Shown here: positions 13,715-20,263 of the stretch, piece after piece | How the letters are laid out: each line of letters begins with the position of its first letter | Position numbering within the stretch: the first letter of the stretch is position 1 | DNA from: an uncultured bacterium | GTDB taxonomy: Bacteria; Cyanobacteriota; Vampirovibrionia; Gastranaerophilales; Gastranaerophilaceae | Assembly: GCA_900549855.1 (NCBI GenBank) | Contig: URPS01000037.1 | Span: 1-23,464, forward strand | DNA length: 23,464 nucleotides | Direction of reading: 5' to 3' | Position numbers and translations under genes: made by a program | Notes under the pieces: model-generated | What the model was told of the DNA's origin: nothing | The model's database searches: none | Seen by the model: the letters and a program-made list of their open reading frames with translations, nothing else

Positions 13715-14787
13715 TAATACTCATTTTCCTCATCAAATTCTTTAAAGAAATCAAAACCGGCACAGCTTTGAAAATTCTTTATAATAGCCTTGTCAAATTC
13801 TTCATCCGGTACAATTTTGCCGTTAACGTATGTATAACCTACATTTCCCAACGGCTCATCAGTAAGTTTTTGTGTGTAATATTCATCACTTGTAATAAAT
13901 TTTCTTGTCGCATCATTAAGCAAGTTGAATATATAAGTTGATTCTAATGTTGTAGATTGTGGTTCTTCCAAAATAAGTATTGCAGCCTTGTGAAGCTCCG
14001 TTATAGAATCTCTATGTCTGTTCAGCTGTCTTAAAAGTACTGCTAGATTGTAGTGTGAATCAAACCTCATTGGTTCAAGCTTGATTGCTTTGCAATAATC
14101 AAGTCCGGCTTCACGATATTCACCTCTCAAATGATATGCAACAGCTCTGTTATAGTAAATATCATAGTTCTTTTTTAGAAATCTTAAAGAATTTGTATAG
14201 GCTTCGATTGCATCGCCTAAATATGTATAAACTAAATATCTTTTATCAAGAGGCAAATACATTGCTTTTTGTTTGTAAGCAACACCTTTGTTATAATAAG
14301 CAAGCCCTCTATTCGCACGGACACTTTTAACATTGCTGTAAACAAAAGGAATCCACAATTTTAACAATTTTATTTGAGTAATTGTATCAAATTGTTCTAT
14401 TGCTTCATCAAAAAAACCTAAATCTTCTGAATACACAATACCTAAATTCATTCTTGCCAAAACAAATTTTGGATTATATTGAATCGCTTTTTCATATGCA
14501 TCAACTGCTGAAAAATAATCTTCGTAAACAGCATAAATATTACCAAGATTAAACCAAGCCTCATAATGCTCCGGATAAAGTTTTAGTCCTTCATTGTAAT
14601 ATTCAAGAGTTTTTGCCATGTTATCTTGTGAATATGCCTGATCGCCTCTGTATATCAAGTACATACCCTTAACTTTCATTGCTTGTTTTTCTATCCAACC
14701 CCAAAAGAAAAAGCCCAGCAAAGCAATTAAACATATAAGGATAACAAGTGTAACTTTAGAAAATAATTTTCGTAAAATACGTTTCAT
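13714..14787 (-). CDS. Membrane-anchored tetratricopeptide repeat protein (357 aa)
   Basis: A basic N-terminus and one membrane helix (about 13-32, VTLVILICLIALLGFFFWGW) anchor a TPR domain. Clear repeats occur at about 43-74 (YRGDQAYSQDNMAKTLEYYN), 75-108 (AWFNLGNIYAVYEDYFSAV) and about 205-270 (YYNRAVAYHLRGEYREAGLD then HYNLAVLLRQLNRHRDS). Such proteins act as scaffolds; the partner is not known. As first gene of the tpr-dgc-tsaE-tsaB-rr-hk set, it would be made along with the cyclase. The orientation (TPR outside or inside) cannot be settled, but the Arg/Lys-rich N-terminus favours an inside N-terminus and TPRs outside the membrane. Confidence 0.85.
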   Translation of the reverse strand: MKRILRKLFSKVTLVILICLIALLGFFFWGWIEKQAMKVKGMYLIYRGDQAYSQDNMAKTLEYYNEGLKLYPEHYEAWFNLGNIYAVYEDYFSAVDAYEKAIQYNPKFVLARMNLGIVYSEDLGFFDEAIEQFDTITQIKLLKLWIPFVYSNVKSVRANRGLAYYNKGVAYKQKAMYLPLDKRYLVYTYLGDAIEAYTNSLRFLKKNYDIYYNRAVAYHLRGEYREAGLDYCKAIKLEPMRFDSHYNLAVLLRQLNRHRDSITELHKAAILILEEPQSTTLESTYIFNLLNDATRKFITSDEYYTQKLTDEPLGNVGYTYVNGKIVPDEEFDKAIIKNFQSCAGFDFFKEFDEENEY

Positions 14788-14804
14788 ACGAGATAATTAT
14801 AACA
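14788..14804 (-). promoter_or_regulatory. Extended -10 promoter at the head of the tpr-dgc-tsaEB-rr-hk operon
   Basis: On the minus strand TGTTATAAT (box at plus 14796-14801) is followed by eight bases, TATCTCGT, and then the ATG at 14787. No Shine-Dalgarno is visible, so a leaderless or nearly leaderless message is predicted. Confidence 0.55.
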
Positions 14805-14830
14805 CAAATGTAAGTAGCTTAGGTAGTGTA

Positions 14831-14868
14831 TATGTGAGTTGAAAGTTGAAAATTGAAAGTGGAAAGTT
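14831..14868. repeat. Period-7 repeat arm (gttgaaa units)
   Basis: Units GTTGAAA, GTTGAAA, ATTGAAA, GTGGAAA, GTTG follow each other. The block is close to the reverse complement of 3352-3386. No facing arm is found nearby, so it is a half element. It lies in the 440-base spacer 14788-15227. Confidence 0.6.
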
Positions 14869-14929
14869 GTATTAAAATTTCTAGAGTATAAATTTGTTCG
14901 GTGAACGTAATATTGACTACATGCAAAAT

Positions 14930-15085
14930 TCGTTACAAAACTTAATCAGATTTCAAATCATGAAAACATGGGCGGAGCATGGGTTTGTCATGTATTTAAC
15001 CCCCAAAACCATGTAGGCATATGTGATTAGCATGGCTGCACACAAGATTTATCAATAGACTTGCAGGTTTGCAAGATTTTTAAGA
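14930..15085 (+). other. Unassigned intergenic stretch with several possible hairpins
   Basis: No supported gene is present. Possible stems are CATGGGTTT (14974 on) with AAAACCATG (one mismatch), an inner GGGTT/AACCC, and CTTGCA-ggtt-TGCAAG (15060-15075) followed by ATTTTT, which looks like a weak terminator. It could be a small RNA or a decayed repeat; the words GGCGGAGC and TTTGTCATG recall the 3390-3660 array, but similarity is too short to prove kinship. Confidence 0.2.
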
Positions 15086-15111
15086 AAACGTTACAATTGT
15101 CTAAAAGTGGG

Positions 15112-15174
15112 TTGTAAATGCGCTCTTAATCAATATAATAGAAATATGTTAAGGAGTTTTGGGGATTTCCTTAA
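15112..15174 (+). promoter_or_regulatory. Promoter and leader hairpin of the 72-residue protein gene
   Basis: TTGTAA (15112-15117), a 16-base spacer and TATAAT (15134-15139) form a fair promoter. The leader of about 80 bases holds a seven-pair stem, TTAAGGA (15149-15155) with TCCTTAA (15168-15174). Confidence 0.5.
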
Positions 15175-15227
15175 TTTAATAATCAGATAATCACAAACAA
15201 ATCAAGTTATATTTTGGGGAGGAATAA

Positions 15228-15446
15228 GTGTTCAAGAGTCGTGATATGGGGAGAGCAATTGCCGTAAAGAGATGGACTCCAACGGCGTTAGAGTGTTACA
15301 AAAGAGGATGTGTATGCGAAGGTTGTTTTTATAGTGACTTTTTTAGTGCGACTGCTCAAAAATGTCAAATGAAGGCAGCAGTATTAGAGTTGGTAAGGAC
15401 AATCGGTGCACCTAATGTTGAACTTCCACAAATTATTGAAGGATAA
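15228..15446 (+). CDS. Small Cys-rich protein of unknown function (72 aa)
   Basis: The start is GTG 15228, five bases after GGGGAGG (15216-15222). The chain begins MFKSRDMGRAIAVKRWTP and carries a cysteine cluster: ECYKRGCVCEGCFY, then QKCQMKAAV about 15 residues later. The spacing (C-x4-C-x-C-x2-C ... C) suggests a zinc or iron-sulphur site. The C-terminal part (VLELVRTIGAPN) looks helical. I do not recognise a named family. It has its own promoter, a leader hairpin and a strong terminator, so it is a monocistronic unit. A small DNA- or RNA-binding regulator is one possibility, but nothing in the neighbourhood indicates a role. Confidence 0.75.
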   Translation: MFKSRDMGRAIAVKRWTPTALECYKRGCVCEGCFYSDFFSATAQKCQMKAAVLELVRTIGAPNVELPQIIEG

Positions 15447-15469
15447 TTACTGAGTTTAGAAAAAAATTT

Positions 15470-15501
15470 ATATCGCTTGGAAAAATTTTTCCAAGCGATA
15501 T
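15470..15501. terminator. Perfect palindromic terminator between convergent genes
   Basis: ATATCGCTTGGAAAAA (15470-15485) is followed at once by its exact reverse complement (15486-15501). It lies between the plus-strand 72-residue protein gene and the minus-strand BadF-type gene and could serve both. Confidence 0.75.
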
Positions 15502-15512
15502 TCTTATACAGT

Positions 15513-16187
15513 TTATTCCATAAGCCCTTTGCACAAAACAAATCTACCTAAGACTTCAACTTCGCAATAATTTTTAAGTGAATCTACGAGGCATTTGTTT
15601 TCACAGAAACCGCCGGAAAGGTAAATTTTTTCAGGTTTCTTGCAAAAATTCCACGCATTGAAAGCAATGCCATGAACGAATTTCGATACCGCTTCAGAAG
15701 GTTTTGCTCCTGATGATATTGAATCCATAATTTTTTCCATACCAAAAATACCACAAGTTACAGCAAATTTTTCTGAGTTAAACTCTAAATCTTCCGGCTT
15801 TAGGTTATAAAATTTAAGCAGCATTTCTACTGTTGCTCCGGTAGAGCTTGCGCAAGATGTATTCCAATCCATGTCATGGAATTTACCTTTTCTGAACTTT
15901 ATCCATTTTGCATCACGACTACCTAAATCTAATACAGTTGCTTCTTGAGCTTCAACAATTTTCGTTATTTTTTTAGCCCCTTGAGCCAATGCAATAATTT
16001 CATTTTCGCTAGCGTTCGCCATATGACCGCAAGAACGATTTGGAATAATTTTTTGTGATTTTATAATTGATGATGGCAATATGTAAAAAAATCTGTTTTC
16101 TTCAGACTTAATTAAGAACTCTTTTGCAAAAAGTTCCTGATTAGTAATTATTTTAGAATATGTTGTTCCGGCATCTAAATATATCAT
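15513..16187 (-). CDS. BadF/BadG/BcrA/BcrD-type ATPase (2-hydroxyacyl-CoA dehydratase activator-like)
   Basis: An ASKHA-fold protein of 224 residues, shorter than the roughly 260 residues of classical activators. Motifs: phosphate-1 MIYLDAGTTYSKI (1-13); VLDLGSRDAKWIKF (phosphate-2-like); SCASSTGATVEMLL and TCGIFGMEKIM, with cysteines at the places where HgdC-type activators hold a bridging [4Fe-4S] cluster; and IYLSGGFCENKCL near the C-terminus. The usual GTG is STG. Known relatives use ATP to inject an electron into 2-hydroxyacyl-CoA dehydratases or benzoyl-CoA reductase. No dehydratase subunit lies beside it, so the partner is unknown. GAGA just before the ATG is a weak Shine-Dalgarno. Confidence 0.75.
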   Translation of the reverse strand: MIYLDAGTTYSKIITNQELFAKEFLIKSEENRFFYILPSSIIKSQKIIPNRSCGHMANASENEIIALAQGAKKITKIVEAQEATVLDLGSRDAKWIKFRKGKFHDMDWNTSCASSTGATVEMLLKFYNLKPEDLEFNSEKFAVTCGIFGMEKIMDSISSGAKPSEAVSKFVHGIAFNAWNFCKKPEKIYLSGGFCENKCLVDSLKNYCEVEVLGRFVLCKGLME

Positions 16188-16234
16188 TGTTCTCGACTTG
16201 AAAATTTCTTAAAATGAGTTAAAATAAGAATACA

Positions 16235-16261
16235 GGCAAGGGTAATGCGAATACCCTTACC
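16235..16261 (-). terminator. Stem-loop terminator of small-peptide locus 2
   Basis: Read on the minus strand, GGTAAGGGTA pairs with TACCCTTGCC (one G-U pair, seven-base loop) and is followed by TGTATTCTTATTTT. It starts seven bases after the peptide stop codon. Confidence 0.6.
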
Positions 16262-16267
16262 CACCCA

Positions 16268-16339
16268 TTAACGGGTTTTGATAGTGAGAATTAGTATTAT
16301 TAATAATGCTAATTCTCTTGTATTGACTTCAATCAACAT
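16268..16339 (-). CDS. 23-residue hydrophobic peptide, locus 2
   Basis: The frame starts at ATG 16339, five bases after AGGAGG; the 15 bases around it (plus 16342-16356) are identical to the ribosome binding region of locus 1 at 8132-8146. The peptide begins MLIEVNTRELALLI and continues ILILTIKTR: a polar start, a hydrophobic run of about 11 residues and a basic end. Length, 23 residues, equals locus 1, though sequence identity is low. A TATAAT box (plus 16427-16432) predicts a leader of about 80 bases and a message near 190 bases ending at the adjacent stem-loop. Possible roles are a type I toxin-like membrane peptide or a regulatory leader peptide; no function can be read from the neighbours. 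Confidence 0.5.
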   Translation of the reverse strand: MLIEVNTRELALLIILILTIKTR

Positions 16340-16381
16340 TTTTACCTCCTTTCCAATGTTGTTGAAACCGAGTTAAAAAGT

Positions 16382-16510
16382 TTAAGAAATCTTTAGCCTG
16401 TATTCTATTTTTAATGTTCTATATTTATTATACTTAAAACACTTTAAATTTATAAATATATTATAAACCGGAGGGTGTCGCAGCAAAGTTAAAATTTCTT
16501 GTTTTGTCAT
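16382..16510 (-). CDS. Possible 42-residue small protein (low confidence)
   Basis: A frame starting MTKQEILTLLRHPPV follows GAAAGGAAG by eight bases on the minus strand and ends just before the ribosome binding region of small-peptide locus 2. Its second half, rich in Lys, Tyr and Ile, reads through the promoter and leader of that locus, which argues that only the first part, if any, is meaningful. No family is recognised. Confidence 0.25.
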   Translation of the reverse strand: MTKQEILTLLRHPPVYNIFINLKCFKYNKYRTLKIEYRLKIS

Positions 16511-16629
16511 AGCATCTTCCTTTCTCTACACCTTTGTCCAACAGAAGAATGTTGTGTATGAATAAAGGATTTTGCCATAAAAGAATTTTCCTACAAAATT
16601 TCACAGTAGCAATCTTATTCTGATTGTAC

Positions 16630-16641
16630 TAAAATTTATCT
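16630..16641 (+). promoter_or_regulatory. -10 box for a leaderless Crp/Fnr gene
   Basis: TAAAAT (16630-16635) is followed by six bases, TTATCT, and then the ATG at 16642. No Shine-Dalgarno is seen. The TTATCT spacer recurs before the genes starting at 14787 and 22144. No clear -35 box is found. Confidence 0.4.
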
Positions 16642-17310
16642 ATGGAAAAGTTGGAAAAATATTATAATCAAATAAAAAATTCACCGGTGTTTTTAGGCAT
16701 GAGTGATGATGAGCTCAAAGGGTTATTGGAATGTTTTGGGGCTCGTATCCGTAAGTTTGAAAAAGAAGAAATGATTATTCGCCAAGGAGATGTTATTTCT
16801 AACATTTATCTTATTCTGGATGGCGAAGTTAATATTGAAAAGGATTCATATTGGGGCAGAAGAATTATTATCTCAAGGCTTGGCAAAAATGATAATCTTG
16901 CGCTATCTTTTGTTGGTTCAAAGGATGTTGAATCAAGTGTCGATGCAATTACGGTTAAAGATACTACAGTATTAGTTTTGAGATATGAAAAATGTACTTC
17001 TATGTGCCAAAACGCTTGTACAAGGCATAAGGTTTTGATTAATAATCTTTTCAGAATTCTTTCTAAGGAGAATATTGAACTTATCCAAAAAATCGAAAAT
17101 GTTTCTCAAAAAACTATTAGGGATAAATTGCTGACGTATCTTTCAAATGAAGCTCAAAGACAGCATTCAAACAGTTTTGATATACATTTCAATCGTCAAG
17201 ATTTGGCTGATTATTTGAATGTGGATAGAAGTGCTATGAGCTTTGAATTATCTAAACTTCAAAAAGAAGGTTTGATTGAGTATAACAAAAATCATTTTGA
17301 ATTGTTATAG
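16642..17310 (+). CDS. Crp/Fnr-family transcriptional regulator (222 aa)
   Basis: An N-terminal cyclic-nucleotide-binding-type beta barrel (about 15-115: IIRQGDVISNIYLILDGEVNI), a long dimer helix (about 128-160) and a C-terminal winged helix (about 165-222: FNRQDLADYLNVDRSAMSFELSKL). A Cys cluster, KCTSMCQNACTRH (Cys118, 122, 126), lies between the barrel and the dimer helix; similar Cys-rich loops occur in many anaerobe Crp/Fnr proteins and could bind a metal, Fe-S cluster or react with an oxidant. The residues that hold cAMP phosphate in E. coli CRP (RExxAxxR region) are not evident, so cAMP is an unlikely ligand. The oxidoreductase operon starts 131 bases downstream in the same direction and is a plausible target. 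Confidence 0.9.
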   Translation: MEKLEKYYNQIKNSPVFLGMSDDELKGLLECFGARIRKFEKEEMIIRQGDVISNIYLILDGEVNIEKDSYWGRRIIISRLGKNDNLALSFVGSKDVESSVDAITVKDTTVLVLRYEKCTSMCQNACTRHKVLINNLFRILSKENIELIQKIENVSQKTIRDKLLTYLSNEAQRQHSNSFDIHFNRQDLADYLNVDRSAMSFELSKLQKEGLIEYNKNHFELL

Positions 17311-17440
17311 CTTATTTTCTCTCCGAGCGGTCACTACTGTTCGATAAAAAATGTTATTTTTTTTATTAACAAAAATACTCCCTTCTCTAAATTCTTTAAT
17401 TGTAGTAAAATGTTGTTGTAAATTTAGGAAGGTTATTAAT

Positions 17441-18535
17441 ATGATTAACAAACTTATTAAAGAAGACACGAAGATGTTTTTAACCGGAAACGAAGTACTT
17501 GCCTATGCGGCAAATTCGGCAGAAGCTGAATTTATGTACGGTTATCCGATTACACCTCAGAATGAAATTATGCACACTTGGTGCAAACTTTTGCCAAAAA
17601 CCGGTGCAGGATTCTTGCAGACAGAAGATGAAATTTCTGCAGGCTTTTCAACCATTGGCGGTATTTTAGCCGGAAAAAGAGCATTTACTGCGACAGCCGG
17701 CCCCGGTAATGTAATTATGCAAGACGCTCAATCAATGGCGGAAATGATGAGAATTCCGTTTGTTTGTGCAGTTATGCAGAGAGGTGGACCTTCCACTGCA
17801 ACTGTTATTTATGCTCAACAAGAAACAAGATTAACTTGTTTTGGCGGTAATGGTGAAGGTTTTAGAATTGTATATTCTACAGCAGGTCACCAAGATTTGT
17901 ATGATTATATGATTAAAGCGTTCAATACAGCTTGGAAATACAGATTCCCAACTTACGTTTTAGCTGATGGTTATCAAGGTAAGATGAGAGAGCCTGTAAT
18001 GCTTTATGACCCTGCTTCTCGTGGAATTACCATGGTTCCGACTGAAAAAGCTTTGTTAGGCGATGGTCAAATCGGAGTTGACAGAAAATCTGCCCACTTA
18101 AGAAACACTTATAACATGGAAGAAGAACTTATGAATGTTCTTGAAGGTTATAAATCAGATTATGAAAAAATGTCTGAAGAAGTTCAAGAATGGGAAGAAT
18201 ACAAAGCTGAAGATGCTGAAATTCTTGTAATTGCTCACGGTATTGTAGCTCGTTCAGCAAGAACTGCAATTGACGAGCTTAGAGAAAAAGGTATTAAGGC
18301 AGGTTTATTCAGACCAATTACAATCAGACCACTTGCTGTTAAGCCATTAAGGGCAGCTGTAAGCAGAGCCAAACAAATTTTATTCACAGAATCTGCAAAC
18401 GGTCAACTTGCTCAAATGGTATTAGAAAAACTTTACGGACTAAACACACCTTACGAAACACTATTCAAAATGGGTGTTGGCGTTACCGGTGATGATATTG
18501 TTAGTAAGGTCGAAGGAATGCTTGTGAATGCGTAA
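17441..18535 (+). CDS. 2-oxoacid:ferredoxin oxidoreductase, alpha subunit (VorB/KorA type)
   Basis: The alpha chain carries the pyrimidine-binding (PP-like) part of a thiamine-diphosphate enzyme that oxidatively decarboxylates 2-oxoacids to acyl-CoA while reducing ferredoxin. Typical motifs are GNEVLAYAANSAEAEFMYG then YPITPQNEI (residues 35-43), FLQTEDEISAGFSTIGG, AGPGNVIMQDAQSMAEMM and VMQRGGPSTAT. The C-terminal third (ILVIAHGIVARSARTAI, GLFRPITIRP) is the domain II/III region. The start at 17441 follows AGGAAGG by eight bases; a longer frame to 17351 would begin before the promoter-like TAAAAT at 17406-17411. The four-subunit layout and length (364) fit 2-oxoisovalerate or 2-oxoglutarate enzymes better than fused pyruvate enzymes; the substrate cannot be settled. 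Confidence 0.9.
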   Translation: MINKLIKEDTKMFLTGNEVLAYAANSAEAEFMYGYPITPQNEIMHTWCKLLPKTGAGFLQTEDEISAGFSTIGGILAGKRAFTATAGPGNVIMQDAQSMAEMMRIPFVCAVMQRGGPSTATVIYAQQETRLTCFGGNGEGFRIVYSTAGHQDLYDYMIKAFNTAWKYRFPTYVLADGYQGKMREPVMLYDPASRGITMVPTEKALLGDGQIGVDRKSAHLRNTYNMEEELMNVLEGYKSDYEKMSEEVQEWEEYKAEDAEILVIAHGIVARSARTAIDELREKGIKAGLFRPITIRPLAVKPLRAAVSRAKQILFTESANGQLAQMVLEKLYGLNTPYETLFKMGVGVTGDDIVSKVEGMLVNA

Positions 18536-18538
18536 CTG

Positions 18539-18734
18539 CTTAAGTCGTTAGGTCATTAAGTCGTTAAGACGTTAAGTTCATATTAAGAATTTTAATGTTA
18601 AATGCGATAGAAGGTTTAGTTTTGTTATATATAAAAGACTTAGCGACAATATATAAAGTCAAGATAGTTGGAAAGTCGTTAGTAATAACTAAAATGAACT
18701 TAATGACTTAATGACTATAAGACTTAACGACTCA
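18539..18734. repeat. Octamer-built inverted-repeat element in the oxidoreductase operon, copy 1
   Basis: The left arm (18539-18581) consists of eight-base units TAAGTCGT, TAGGTCAT, TAAGTCGT, TAAGACGT, TAAGTTCA. The right arm (18694-18734) is a facing version ending GACTTAACGACTCA. The interior starts ATTAAGAATTTTAATGTTAA, then ATGCGATAGA, which recurs in copy 2 at 19551. The element fills nearly the whole spacer between alpha and beta genes and stops just before the Shine-Dalgarno AAGGAGA. Confidence 0.85.
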
Positions 18735-18751
18735 CTAAAAAGGAGATAAAT

Positions 18752-19501
18752 ATGTCAGAAATATTAACTTTGCCACCAAAGCTTCCGAAATCACAGAATG
18801 CGGAAGTCGGTGCGAGCAAATTTTGTCCGGGATGTGGACACGGTATAACTTTAAAAGCTTTAGAAACAGCAATAGATGAACTTGGTATCCAACAAAAAAC
18901 TGTTTTTGGTTGTGATATCGGATGTTCACTTCTTGCGTGGAATTATTTGGATGTTGATACTGTTCAAACTCACCACGGAAGAACAACTCCGGTTATCTAT
19001 GGTTTTACAAGAGCAAACAAAGACGCAATCGGTATTGCATACATGGGTGACGGCGGTGGACTTGCTATCGGGTCACAACACCTTGTAAATGCTTCTGTTA
19101 GAGGCGAAAGAATGATGATTGTTGTAGTTAATAACACTAACTACGGTATGACAGGTGGTCAAATGTCACCTACAACAATGCCCGGACAAAAAACGGAAAC
19201 TACTCCTTACGGAAGAGATTGTGAAGTTACCGGTAAACCTGCTAAAGGTGCTGAAATGGTTGCTGCAATTGCAGATCCTGCAAAATCTTTCGTAGCTCGT
19301 TCAACTGTTTCAAACTTCATGAAACTTAAACAAACATTTGTAAAAGGCTTGAAAAATGTTGAAAACGGCGGATTCTCATTTGTAGAAGTTTTATCAATTT
19401 GTCCTCTTAACTGGAGAACAAATAACGTCGATACATTCGGAAGACTTCAACAAATGGAAGAATTCTTTGAAGTTAAAGAGTTTTTGAATCCGGAAGGATA
19501 G
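18752..19501 (+). CDS. 2-oxoacid:ferredoxin oxidoreductase, beta (TPP-binding) subunit (VorA/KorB type)
   Basis: The beta chain binds thiamine diphosphate and Mg. Motifs: FCPGCGHG (residues 24-31, Cys25 and Cys28), GCDIGCS (53-59), THHGRTTP (73-80), the TPP motif GDGGGLAIG (99-107) running to NNTNYGMTGGQ (127-137), and QMSPTTMPG. Length 249 is normal for this subunit. AAGGAG precedes the start by seven to eight bases. The beta subunits of this family often coordinate a [4Fe-4S] cluster through Cys residues, including the CPGC pair and others further on (for example C in the LSICPLNWR region). It must work with the alpha, gamma and delta chains encoded around it. Confidence 0.93.
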   Translation: MSEILTLPPKLPKSQNAEVGASKFCPGCGHGITLKALETAIDELGIQQKTVFGCDIGCSLLAWNYLDVDTVQTHHGRTTPVIYGFTRANKDAIGIAYMGDGGGLAIGSQHLVNASVRGERMMIVVVNNTNYGMTGGQMSPTTMPGQKTETTPYGRDCEVTGKPAKGAEMVAAIADPAKSFVARSTVSNFMKLKQTFVKGLKNVENGGFSFVEVLSICPLNWRTNNVDTFGRLQQMEEFFEVKEFLNPEG

Positions 19502-19506
19502 AACAT

Positions 19507-19678
19507 TTAAGAGTCTTTAAGTCGTTGGGTCTTTAAGTCGTTGAGTTCGTATTAAGAATTTTAATATTGAATGCGATAAGAGAATTGGTGGCATATAAAA
19601 AAGTTTAACAAGTCAAAACTACAATAATAATTAAAATGAACTTAACGTCTTAACGACTTTATTACCTAACGACTTAAG
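19507..19678. repeat. Octamer-built inverted-repeat element in the oxidoreductase operon, copy 2
   Basis: Arms at 19507-19550 (TTTAAGTCGTTGGG-type units) and 19636-19678 (ATGAACTTAACGTC ... GACTTAA) face each other. The interior begins ATTAAGAATTTTAATATTGA, then ATGCGATAAG, matching copy 1 with few changes, so the two spacers hold the same element. It ends a few bases before AAAAAGGAGATAAA, which is also the flank of copy 1. Confidence 0.85.
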
Positions 19679-19695
19679 TAAAAAAGGAGATAAAA

Positions 19696-20259
19696 ATGTC
19701 TAGAACAAAAATAGTTTTAGCCGGAGAAGGCGGGCAAGGTGTGCAATCTATTGCAAAAATCCTTGTTGAAGCTGGTTATGAAGCCGGTAAACAAGTTTTA
19801 TATATTCCAAACTTTGGTGTAGAACAAAGAGGCGGCGTTTCAATTGCTTTCTGTCAAATCGCTGATGAAAGAATCGGTGAACCAAGATTTGCAAAAGGTG
19901 ATATTATTATTATGCTTTCTGATAGAGCAATTGACAGATGCGAAGCTTATGTAAGCGAAAATTCTACAGTTGTTTATGATACATCTGTTTGCACAAAAAA
20001 ACCGCAAGTAAAATGCAAACAAGTAATTGGTGTTGATGCTAACAAAATTGCGAATGAAAAACTTAGTGCAAGAGTATTCAATATTATTATCTTGGGTGTT
20101 TTACTTGCAGCAACTAATGTTTTGAAACTTGATGATATTAAAAATGCTATGGAAATGGCACTTGGTAAAAAATTTACTGCCAAACCTGAATTAAGAGAAT
20201 TGAATTATAAAGCTCTTGAAATGGGAATGGAATTGGTGAACGTCGGAGCAAGAGTGTAG
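19696..20259 (+). CDS. 2-oxoacid:ferredoxin oxidoreductase, gamma subunit (VorC/KorC type)
   Basis: A 187-residue catalytic gamma-type domain of pyruvate/ketoisovalerate oxidoreductases. Motifs are IVLAGEGGQGVQSIAKIL (6-23), with its Gly-rich loop, YIPNFGVEQRGGVSIA (36-51), and DIIIMLSDRAIDR. It probably contributes to CoA binding or to intersubunit structure in the complex. The Shine-Dalgarno AAGGAGA precedes the ATG. It is separated from the beta gene by 194 bases filled with a repeat element, and from the delta gene by 160 bases. Confidence 0.92.
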   Translation: MSRTKIVLAGEGGQGVQSIAKILVEAGYEAGKQVLYIPNFGVEQRGGVSIAFCQIADERIGEPRFAKGDIIIMLSDRAIDRCEAYVSENSTVVYDTSVCTKKPQVKCKQVIGVDANKIANEKLSARVFNIIILGVLLAATNVLKLDDIKNAMEMALGKKFTAKPELRELNYKALEMGMELVNVGARV

Positions 20260-20263
20260 AAAA

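Larger units (their letters stand above)
16221..16412. repeat. Inverted repeat enclosing small-peptide locus 2
   Basis: AAAATAAGAATACAGGC (16221-16237) faces GCCTGTATTCTATTTT (16396-16411), with a ten-base perfect core and six further pairs after a one-base bulge. The repeats enclose the 23-codon frame and would bring together the 5' and 3' ends of its message. At DNA level it could equally be a pair of terminal repeats of a mini-element. Confidence 0.6.

Noticed and set aside
14921..15016. A 31-codon plus-strand frame starting MQNSLQNLIRF.
   Set aside because: It has no Shine-Dalgarno and ends in a region of nested hairpins; no support for translation.
17352..17371. TGTTA-N10-TAACA upstream of the alpha subunit as a Crp/Fnr site.
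   Set aside because: The spacing is too long for the usual N6 or N4 and the interior is a T-tract, so chance in AT-rich DNA is likely.
17351..17440. A 30-residue N-terminal extension of the alpha subunit.
   Set aside because: It precedes the likely -10 box and the family-like start; AGGAAGG fits the ATG at 17441.
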